The position numbers were made by a program, and so were the translations under genes. DNA of 44,039 nt, taken from positions 1 through 44,039 of IMG/VR virus record IMGVR_UViG_3300027861_000052. One strand, 5' to 3'. Positions 7,562 to 13,488 of the stretch are shown here, in pieces; the first letter of the stretch is position 1; every line of letters starts with the position of its first letter. Below the pieces are notes generated by a model that did no database searches, was not told the origin of the DNA, and worked only from the letters and a program-made list of their open reading frames with translations. The stretch comes from a virus.

Positions 7562-8586
7562 TGGCATCAAAAAATTTATATGAAAATTATAATAATGACG
7601 CATTGAAGCATTTTGGCCTAGAGGACGAGACCTATTATGGTCTCGTCACTTCAGGTACAGAAATAGCAGATGTGCTTATAACACAAAATACATCAGTGTT
7701 TGATAAAGTTCGTGATTTGTTATCTAATAATACAATAGCCGATAATAAAATTAAGGATTATAAAAGAGGATTTGTTTTATCAAAATGTCCAGTAACATTA
7801 GATAGAATTAAATCTTCAGCTAAAGAACATAAGGTAACAATAACAAATGATTATGAAAAGGCTGATTTTTTAATATCTCATGATAATATTTATACCGACT
7901 ATAATAATAGTGAAAAAATATTATCTACACAACTTATGTATAAATTGTGGAACTATGAAGCTTTTTCTAAAACTAACGGAAGATGTTCATTTATTGAGAA
8001 CTACCATAGAAAAGTAATATATGATGATAAATTATGTACTTATTTTAATACTTGGCATGGAGTTGATGGAGATGATTTAATGGAAGAATGGATTATAACA
8101 CCGGTAGCTTTAAACTTAGCATACTTGGTTGATATAGGAGAACTTAAAGTTTTAAGTGTAGAGAATCTATTACATGCATCAGGAAATATTACACCTCTTA
8201 CTGAGAATATGGTAATTGAACTAACTAATTGGTGTCAATCTTATGATGATGATAATAAAGCTATAGCAGCAAAAATATTACCTACTGTAGATTATAGTAA
8301 AAAACATCATTTAATGTGGAAATTAGCACAAGAAATAGGTTCATATACATACAACTTTAATAGGGATAAAGACGTGCAATACTGGCTAGAAGCGTCTAGA
8401 TTAAGTGAGTATTATCACATGAGTGCTCAAGATATGATTTTGAGTTTAGAATCAGAGTCTAAACTAAATCCCGAAGCATTTAAATATCTTGAAAAAATAG
8501 TACGCAAAGAAATATCTATACACAATAGAGATCTTTATGTATTTAAAGTTAGTGTAAAATCAGAATACAAAAAATATTTAAAATGA
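7561..8586 (+). CDS. Hypothetical protein (341 aa), paralog A of the MoxR/VWA-linked family
   Basis: Not recognised. It aligns by eye with the next protein: VTLDRIKSSAKEHKVTITND..KADFLISHD here versus ITLPQNKMALLKDKYKISVKRD..KANYLITSD there, and both carry a later helical module (about residues 207-257 here: VIELTNWCQSYDDDNKAIAA). They are therefore tandem paralogs that have diverged strongly. No enzyme motif, signal peptide or membrane segment is visible. The start overlaps the MoxR-like stop by one base and the end overlaps the next start by ATGA, so the four genes from the VWA protein on form one translational unit. They are candidate adaptors or substrates of the MoxR/VWA machine (inference). 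A perfect 9-bp hairpin lies at 7624-7647. Confidence 0.75.
   Translation: MASKNLYENYNNDALKHFGLEDETYYGLVTSGTEIADVLITQNTSVFDKVRDLLSNNTIADNKIKDYKRGFVLSKCPVTLDRIKSSAKEHKVTITNDYEKADFLISHDNIYTDYNNSEKILSTQLMYKLWNYEAFSKTNGRCSFIENYHRKVIYDDKLCTYFNTWHGVDGDDLMEEWIITPVALNLAYLVDIGELKVLSVENLLHASGNITPLTENMVIELTNWCQSYDDDNKAIAAKILPTVDYSKKHHLMWKLAQEIGSYTYNFNRDKDVQYWLEASRLSEYYHMSAQDMILSLESESKLNPEAFKYLEKIVRKEISIHNRDLYVFKVSVKSEYKKYLK
7624..7647 (+). other. Perfect 9-bp hairpin inside a coding sequence
   Basis: GACGAGACC (7624-7632), loop TATTAT, GGTCTCGTC (7639-7647). The stem has no mismatches and much higher G+C content than its surroundings. It starts 63 bases after the start codon of paralog A. With no T tract it is not a terminator; an mRNA structure affecting translation or decay, or a protein-binding site, is possible. 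Confidence 0.45.
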
Positions 8587-9728
8587 GAAAAATAAAAGCA
8601 TACAATATAGTATTTAAAATAAAAGACACTATTGCTAAGCAAGTACCCAAGGTATTTGAAGATGAACATATAGATTTTAATCCTGACTTTAACTGGAATG
8701 ATGGAAACGTAGAGGTACATAATCCTGAAGATGATTATCCTTATGTTAAATCTGTAATACATGAGGAAATTCCAAAACTTAATTTTCAAAAGGATTTTAA
8801 TTTAGAAAAGGAGTCTTTTTATAGAACGTCTAATATAACATTGCCTCAAAATAAAATGGCTTTGTTAAAAGATAAATATAAGATATCAGTTAAAAGAGAT
8901 ATAGATAAAGCAAATTATCTAATCACTTCTGATACTTATTTTAAATCTTTATTTCATCAGCAATGGGATGATTATTCAGTATATCGTGATGTTAAAAAAC
9001 ACTTTAATGAAAATAAAGGCTTCTTTAAGAATTATAAAGTTATGGAAGATTTCTTTGACAATATAGAAGAAGATAATGAAAATCTTAATGATGTATATAT
9101 ATCCATAAAGCTAAAATGTACTTGGGATATTAGATCAAATATGAATTCATCTTTAAAATCTATGGCCAGTGGAGAAGGTCTCAAACTTAATAACATTTGC
9201 TATATGAAAGATGAAGGTATGATTGATATTCTTAATTCTCATACTAAACTTGTATCAGATGAGTATATGATAGCAAAATGCAATGAAGATTCTGTAATTT
9301 TAAGTCCTTTAGATTTAAAAAATATATCTCAAATGTTAAAGTCAGGAGATCGAGAAAGTGGAACACTAGCATTAGAAATAATGGCTAACTGCAATATTGA
9401 AAAGTCTTATGACAAAATAGCTTTAATGTTTGCATTTTATCCTGATTACATGAAAGCATGTGGTAATTGGAACAGTGTTAATGTAAAATCAATGCGCAAA
9501 AGGTTTAGTGGTGTTGATGAAATTTCCTTTCATTATACATATGGTTTTGAGAGACTTCTAAAAAATTTACATAATAATAATTCTTTAACAAGTTTTGCAC
9601 AAAAGATCATATTAAAAAAAATATATAATACAACATTAACCAGTATAGGGTTAGCACGAGAGGCTTCTATATTTGATTTTAAGTTAGAGGATTTAAAAAT
9701 AAAAGAATTAGGAGAAGTTGAGTTTTAG
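8583..9728 (+). CDS. Hypothetical protein (381 aa), paralog B of the MoxR/VWA-linked family
   Basis: Not recognised. It is a diverged paralog of the preceding protein, sharing the block beginning ITLPQNKM and ending KANYLITSD (about residues 89-118) and a helical module near 240-283 (LKNISQMLKSGDRESGTLAL, then EIMANC). The acidic-turn helix module also appears in the 109-residue protein at 4788-5117. The first 70 residues are acidic with repeated aromatic residues (DFNPDFNWNDGNVEVHNPEDDYPY) and have no counterpart in paralog A. It is the last gene of the MoxR/VWA block; the composite hairpin at 9727-9784 follows its stop. No catalytic motif seen. Confidence 0.75.
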   Translation: MRKIKAYNIVFKIKDTIAKQVPKVFEDEHIDFNPDFNWNDGNVEVHNPEDDYPYVKSVIHEEIPKLNFQKDFNLEKESFYRTSNITLPQNKMALLKDKYKISVKRDIDKANYLITSDTYFKSLFHQQWDDYSVYRDVKKHFNENKGFFKNYKVMEDFFDNIEEDNENLNDVYISIKLKCTWDIRSNMNSSLKSMASGEGLKLNNICYMKDEGMIDILNSHTKLVSDEYMIAKCNEDSVILSPLDLKNISQMLKSGDRESGTLALEIMANCNIEKSYDKIALMFAFYPDYMKACGNWNSVNVKSMRKRFSGVDEISFHYTYGFERLLKNLHNNNSLTSFAQKIILKKIYNTTLTSIGLAREASIFDFKLEDLKIKELGEVEF

Positions 9729-9784
9729 GGGTAAGCCATAATTGATTGTTATTGGGTGTGCGTAAAAGCACACCCACCCCTTTT
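9727..9784 (+). terminator. Composite terminator (outer AGGGG/CCCCT stem with strong inner hairpin)
   Basis: The inner hairpin GGGTGTGC (9754-9761), loop GTAAAA, GCACACCC (9768-9775) is a perfect 8-bp stem. An outer stem AGGGG (9727-9731), overlapping the stop codon of the previous gene, can pair with CCCCT (9777-9781), followed by TTT. It ends the MoxR/VWA block. The overlap of the outer stem with the stop codon would couple folding to ribosome position. Confidence 0.65.
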
Positions 9785-9790
9785 AATTAC

Positions 9791-9809
9791 TGTGCAATCG
9801 TTTTGCACA
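9791..9809 (+). promoter_or_regulatory. Inverted repeat upstream of the small zinc protein gene
   Basis: TGTGCAA (9791-9797), loop TCGTT, TTGCACA (9803-9809): a perfect 7-bp dyad 13 bases before the ATG at 9823 and only a few bases after the terminator. Its place between terminator and start suggests an operator or 5'-leader hairpin. No clear promoter box is seen. Confidence 0.35.
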
Positions 9810-9822
9810 CAATTGTTTTAAT

Positions 9823-9993
9823 ATGGAATGTACAATATGTAAAAAAGAAATATTAGGTTATGATCATAATGCACAGCCAGTTGCTAAAGGCAGATGCTGT
9901 GAAAGATGTAATCATAATGTTGTGATCCCTACAAGAATAAAACATGTAATGGGAATATATAAAAAAGCGCAGAATGATATCATCAATGATTAA
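9823..9993 (+). CDS. Small zinc-ribbon-like protein (56 aa)
   Basis: The reading frame from ATG 9823 to TAA 9993 encodes 56 residues with two cysteine pairs, CTIC at 3-6 and CCERC at 25-29, arranged like a treble-clef or zinc-ribbon site. Between them lies NAQPVAKGR, and after them NVVIPTRI. I recall small proteins with this pattern (CxxC, NA.P...GRCC..CN, VV.P.RI) as frequent hypothetical genes of tailed phages of marine and other environments; unverified. It overlaps the following radical SAM gene by 20 bases. A nucleic-acid or protein-binding role is likely from the fold type, but the target is unknown. Confidence 0.7.
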   Translation: MECTICKKEILGYDHNAQPVAKGRCCERCNHNVVIPTRIKHVMGIYKKAQNDIIND

Positions 9994-10819
9994 GGTTCAG
10001 AAAACAAAGACTTTAGTTACTAAAGATAATAACAATAGCGCAAACTGCATAGCACCAAATTTAATCTACGGATGCTTTGGTGGTTGTGTAAATACTTATT
10101 GTTATATGTCACGGTACAATGGCAATAGGGTATTTGTAAATAAAAACGTAGATGATATATTTGAATCTGTTGTTAAATGGGAAGAAGGTTTTACCAAGGT
10201 CCCTGATCAACAGGATCCTATATATACTATGGTGGATATTGCATGTAATACTGATTTAGTATTGATGCAGAAACATTTACCAGAACCACTGATAGATTAT
10301 CTTAAAAGATATGATAATCATCCAAGACTAAATACAACTATGGCTACCAAGTATCCTAGTCTATTGAATCTAGATGTTAGTCATTTTGATAAGAAGCCTA
10401 GAGTAAGAGTAAGCTTAATGCCGCAAGTGTATGCAGATATATTAGAACCTAAGATGCAAAAAACTATTCATAGAATACATGAAATAAATAGATTGAAAGA
10501 TCTTGGATGGGAGGTTCATATAAATTATAGTCCTGTTATATTTAGTCATAAATGGTCAGAGCATTATGATGAATTATTTAAGAATGTTAGAGCCATAGCA
10601 GGTGAAAATAAATGCGAAGTTATTGCATTAACAAATCACCCTAATCAAATGGCCAAGGCATCTGAAGAGGCTCAAAAGCTAATGGTTGCTTCATGTGAGG
10701 TTAAAAATAAATCTGGCGTAATGAGATACCCAATTAAAGATAAGCATGCATATTTAGAGCATTGGAAGTTTTTATATTCTGCTTATTTTGATATTAATAC
10801 AATTAGATATATATTTTAA
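9974..10819 (+). CDS. Radical SAM protein related to spore photoproduct lyase family
   Basis: A 281-residue protein. Near the N-terminus, Cys34, Cys38 and Cys43 lie in GCFGGCVNTYCYMSRYN, which resembles the iron-sulfur cluster motif of radical SAM enzymes followed by Tyr-Met-x-Arg as in spore photoproduct lyase-like proteins. The spacing is CX3CX4C rather than the canonical CX3CX2C. Later segments (VDIACNTDL, RLNTTMATKYPSL, VRVSLMPQ, GWEVHINYSPVI) fit the beta strands of a radical SAM TIM barrel. Cellular relatives repair UV photoproducts or modify substrates; here the substrate is unknown. An alternative start is ATG 9986. It overlaps the small zinc protein gene and ends 3 bases before the next gene. 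Confidence 0.72.
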   Translation: MISSMIKVQKTKTLVTKDNNNSANCIAPNLIYGCFGGCVNTYCYMSRYNGNRVFVNKNVDDIFESVVKWEEGFTKVPDQQDPIYTMVDIACNTDLVLMQKHLPEPLIDYLKRYDNHPRLNTTMATKYPSLLNLDVSHFDKKPRVRVSLMPQVYADILEPKMQKTIHRIHEINRLKDLGWEVHINYSPVIFSHKWSEHYDELFKNVRAIAGENKCEVIALTNHPNQMAKASEEAQKLMVASCEVKNKSGVMRYPIKDKHAYLEHWKFLYSAYFDINTIRYIF

Positions 10820-10822
10820 ATT

Positions 10823-11122
10823 ATGGCAACAAGCAATCAAAAGGTAGCATGCATACTAGGTATACTACCTATACTTATGGATTTTATGGAGGATGTTAAG
10901 TATGAGCATCCTTCTTTATATAAAAGGCAGATTAAAAAAGCCGGTAATGAATTTATTACTGAAGTAGAAAAACTAGGTGATAAGGTATATGAAAAAATAA
11001 ATGATAATCCTAAAGTTGATAATAATGAGTTTTCACAACAAGTTATTGATATGGGCACAGCATTTAGAGAATTTATAGAAACAATAAAAGATGGATCCAA
11101 TAGTAAAGAAAGTAACAGATAA
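10823..11122 (+). CDS. Hypothetical helical protein (99 aa)
   Basis: Not recognised. It looks wholly alpha-helical, with a hydrophobic N-terminal helix (VACILGILPILMDFMEDV) that is probably packed rather than membrane-spanning, then a basic segment (HPSLYKRQIKKAGNEF) and repeated acidic/basic helices. No Cys pair or catalytic signature is present. It overlaps the downstream MazG-like gene by 32 bases, so the pair is probably co-translated and may act together in nucleotide metabolism, though nothing in the protein itself shows that. Confidence 0.6.
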   Translation: MATSNQKVACILGILPILMDFMEDVKYEHPSLYKRQIKKAGNEFITEVEKLGDKVYEKINDNPKVDNNEFSQQVIDMGTAFREFIETIKDGSNSKESNR

Positions 11123-11387
11123 GTTTAAGTCAAGATCTGAAGTAGGAATAAAAAAATATGGTACAACATTGCAAGACAACAACACGGATGACTTTTTAAA
11201 TCATCTGCAGGAGGAGTTAATGGATGCTATATTATATATTGAAAAATTAAAATCAAAAAGAAATGAGATTGAAGACGAAGAACCTGAAATGCCCGAAGGT
11301 GGGTGGGAATGCTCTGAATGTGGTGCTCCAGTAAATAATATGAATGATGTATGCAGCCGTAGCTGTTTTAACGCAATGATGAGATGA
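11091..11387 (+). CDS. MazG-like nucleotide pyrophosphohydrolase with C-terminal zinc ribbon
   Basis: The N-terminal 55 residues have the all-alpha NTP-pyrophosphohydrolase look: SRSEVGIKKYGTTL, then HLQEELMDAILYIEKL with Glu41, Glu42 and Asp45 as probable Mg-binding residues (the EExxD pattern). Such small phage proteins hydrolyse non-canonical or excess NTPs/dNTPs. The C-terminus adds a four-cysteine site, CSEC (74-77) and CSRSC (88-92), a zinc ribbon not part of the usual catalytic domain. The second EExxE/D helix of full MazG is not evident, so the domain is minimal at 98 residues in all. It overlaps the genes on both sides (32 and 4 bases). Confidence 0.65.
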   Translation: MDPIVKKVTDKFKSRSEVGIKKYGTTLQDNNTDDFLNHLQEELMDAILYIEKLKSKRNEIEDEEPEMPEGGWECSECGAPVNNMNDVCSRSCFNAMMR

Positions 11388-12385
11388 TTGATAAACAAAA
11401 AGAAGAAGAATTTTACGCTAAGGATAGTTTTAACTTTAGTTACTCTTCTCTAAATAAACTATTATTTTCCCCATCCTTATTTTATAAGGACTATATTCTC
11501 CAAGATAGGGAGATCAAAACAGATAAGCATCTTGTAGAAGGTAAGTTAATACACTGTCTACTGCTTGAGCAAGAAGAATTTGAAAACAAGTTTGCCCTGG
11601 TACCCGGTAAAACACCAAGTGATAATATCAGAAAGGTGATGAAGAGTATGATTGATTTTACACATGAACAAGAATTAAAGAATGTTCGTGATCATGTTAT
11701 ACTAGATGCATTAAAGAAAATGAATCTATATCAATCTCTTAAAACAGATGAGTCTAGAATTGCAAAGGTTAAGGTTGATGACTATGATCCTTATTGGAAG
11801 TTCTTATTCAATGAGTCTAAGGATGTAATTGACCAAGATACTTATCTCCGTTGCCAAAAACAAGTTGATATAATTAGATCTAATAAAGATGTGATGAACT
11901 TATTTGGTGATGGTAAAGTACATACAGGTACAGATTTTGAGTTAGATGGGACTAAAACATATGTAGAAAAATATGTTAAATGTGATCTTAAAAATTATAA
12001 ATTTGGTCTACACGGTTATATAGATTATTACAAAGTTGATCCTGATAAAAAAGAGATTATAATATGTGACTTAAAAACAACTGGTAAAACTATATCTGAT
12101 TTTGCTGAAACCGTTGATTTTTATAACTATTGGATTCAAGCTGCAATATATAATTACCTGGTGTATAAAAAACTTGATGCTGAAGATGCTGATAATTACA
12201 AAATTTTTTTTAAATTTGTTGTGATAGATAAGTATAATCAAGTGTATGTTTTCGATGTACTTGAGGGTACAATGGGGAAATGGGCTCAAGGATTAAGTCA
12301 TATATTAGAACAAGCTAACTATCATTATTCAGAAAGAGATTACAGCCTACCATATGAATTTGTAATAAATAAACCAAAATTATAA
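11384..12385 (+). CDS. PD-(D/E)XK exonuclease (RecB/RecE-like)
   Basis: A 333-residue nuclease. Core motifs: His57 in EGKLIHCLLLEQEEFENKF (typical of the RecE/exodeoxyribonuclease VIII-like group), Asp214 in LHGYIDYY, ICDLKTTGK with Asp229 and Lys231, and the QxxxY helix WIQAAIYNY (Gln252, Tyr256). These match the RecB/Cas4-type active site, which binds Mg and degrades dsDNA ends. In phages such enzymes produce the single strands used by annealing proteins; the Sak4-like ATPase and SSB encoded upstream would fit that recombination pathway. Start ATG overlaps the MazG-like stop (ATGA) and the stop abuts the next ATG directly. Confidence 0.88.
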   Translation: MIDKQKEEEFYAKDSFNFSYSSLNKLLFSPSLFYKDYILQDREIKTDKHLVEGKLIHCLLLEQEEFENKFALVPGKTPSDNIRKVMKSMIDFTHEQELKNVRDHVILDALKKMNLYQSLKTDESRIAKVKVDDYDPYWKFLFNESKDVIDQDTYLRCQKQVDIIRSNKDVMNLFGDGKVHTGTDFELDGTKTYVEKYVKCDLKNYKFGLHGYIDYYKVDPDKKEIIICDLKTTGKTISDFAETVDFYNYWIQAAIYNYLVYKKLDAEDADNYKIFFKFVVIDKYNQVYVFDVLEGTMGKWAQGLSHILEQANYHYSERDYSLPYEFVINKPKL

Positions 12386-12967
12386 ATGATAGGCACATAC
12401 ACACAGTATTTTCAAAAGAGTAAAGTATTTTTATATCCTTTACTTCAAATAAAAAAAGGTGAAGATTTTGTCCCAGTAGAAACTTATATCTTATGGGAAG
12501 GTCTTTATGATGAAAGTAAATTCAAATATATATGTATTTACAGGACAGAAAAAACTATAGAATATAAATTATTTGAAGATAGAGTTTTAAAGAATCATAG
12601 ACTTTTAGAATGCAGTGTAAGCCTATCAAATAAAAAACACTTATATGTATTTGATTATTCTAGTTATAAACATGACTTTGAAATGTTTATTAATGGAAAG
12701 TATTCAAAGTTTTCATTAGCAACTAAAAATAAAATTCTAAAATATTTTGGTAAAGTTGGTAAAATTAGTGATTACATTAAAAGTTTTTTAAATCCAGAAG
12801 AATATCATGAAATATATGCGGAAGCGCTTATGGTTGATATACAAGATATAAAATCTGTATATGAAGTATGCAGCATTCCGGACATTGATAAAGAAACTCT
12901 AAAGGAAAAAATCCCGCATGAGCTTGCAGTTTTCAAAAATAATTCTTTACCTTTAGATCAAAATTAG
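12386..12967 (+). CDS. Hypothetical protein (193 aa)
   Basis: Not recognised. The first 110 residues alternate short beta strands rich in aromatics (KVFLYPLLQIKKG, ETYILWEGLYD, FKYICIYRTEKTIEYKLFED, HLYVFDYSSYKHDFEMFI); the last 80 are helical and end in an acidic then Pro-rich tail. I recall Bacteroidota phages with similar 'FLYPLL.I' proteins annotated hypothetical; unverified. It begins immediately after the exonuclease stop with no spacer and ends three bases before the next gene, so it belongs to the same mRNA. No catalytic residues visible. Confidence 0.65.
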   Translation: MIGTYTQYFQKSKVFLYPLLQIKKGEDFVPVETYILWEGLYDESKFKYICIYRTEKTIEYKLFEDRVLKNHRLLECSVSLSNKKHLYVFDYSSYKHDFEMFINGKYSKFSLATKNKILKYFGKVGKISDYIKSFLNPEEYHEIYAEALMVDIQDIKSVYEVCSIPDIDKETLKEKIPHELAVFKNNSLPLDQN

Positions 12968-12970
12968 AAT

Positions 12971-13390
12971 ATGAGCAAAACCCTAATCGGTCAAAACATG
13001 ATGTTAATATCATCATCTTTTAGAAATGTTAAATCATTTAGTTTAATGCCAGTCAATAATGACTGCCCATATGTTGAAGCAATGTATGATCCAAGTTCTG
13101 GAATACTTGCTGTTATAACAAAAATCAGAAAACAATCTTTTCATATGATGCCAAGATTAGATGACAATGGCCAACCTCAAAGGTTAAAAGTCCCTAATCA
13201 AGAAACAGGTAAAGTTCATAAAGAACAAAGAACAACTATTGAAACTTTTTCTGAAGTTTATATTACAGAAAAAAGTGAAATAGAGAACTTTATAGGAATG
13301 TTTGCTATAAATGCTGCTACATTCCCATATAAAGAATCCTTTGTAGATGTTGCTGAAACTAAAACTTCAAATATTATTATGCCTGGCTAA
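12971..13390 (+). CDS. Hypothetical protein (139 aa)
   Basis: Not recognised by function. Mostly beta structure: MMLISSSFRNVKSFSLMPV, then SGILAVITKIRKQSFHMMP, a charged loop with basic and polar residues (NGQPQRLKVPNQETGKVHKE), a TTIETFSEVYITEKSEIENF segment and a hydrophobic MFAINAATFPYKE strand. No Cys/His site. It is the last gene before the double hairpin at 13405-13469 and directly precedes the DNA polymerase gene, so it may be a replication accessory; that rests on position only. Confidence 0.65.
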   Translation: MSKTLIGQNMMLISSSFRNVKSFSLMPVNNDCPYVEAMYDPSSGILAVITKIRKQSFHMMPRLDDNGQPQRLKVPNQETGKVHKEQRTTIETFSEVYITEKSEIENFIGMFAINAATFPYKESFVDVAETKTSNIIMPG

Positions 13391-13404
13391 ACTACTAAGT
13401 ATAA

Positions 13405-13440
13405 TTAAAATAGTGTGCCCTCAGCTCAACCACACTATTT
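13405..13440 (+). other. Long hairpin (10 bp or more) before the polymerase terminator
   Basis: AAATAGTGTG (13408-13417) pairs perfectly with CACACTATTT (13431-13440), extendable outward by A-T pairs, around a 13-base C-rich loop. It has no T tract and lies just upstream of a separate intrinsic terminator, so it is either an mRNA 3'-end stabiliser or part of a small structured RNA. Confidence 0.5.
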
Positions 13441-13443
13441 AAT

Positions 13444-13469
13444 AAAGCCTCTTAATTGGGGCTTTTTTT
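13444..13469 (+). terminator. Intrinsic terminator before the DNA polymerase gene
   Basis: AAAGCCTC (13444-13451), loop TTAATT, GGGGCTTT (13458-13465) with one G-T pair, followed by further T residues. It has the classical form of a rho-independent terminator and ends the exonuclease operon, 20 bases before the polymerase start. Full termination would require a promoter within that short gap or read-through. Confidence 0.7.
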
Positions 13470-13488
13470 ATGAGCTAAAATTTAAAAT

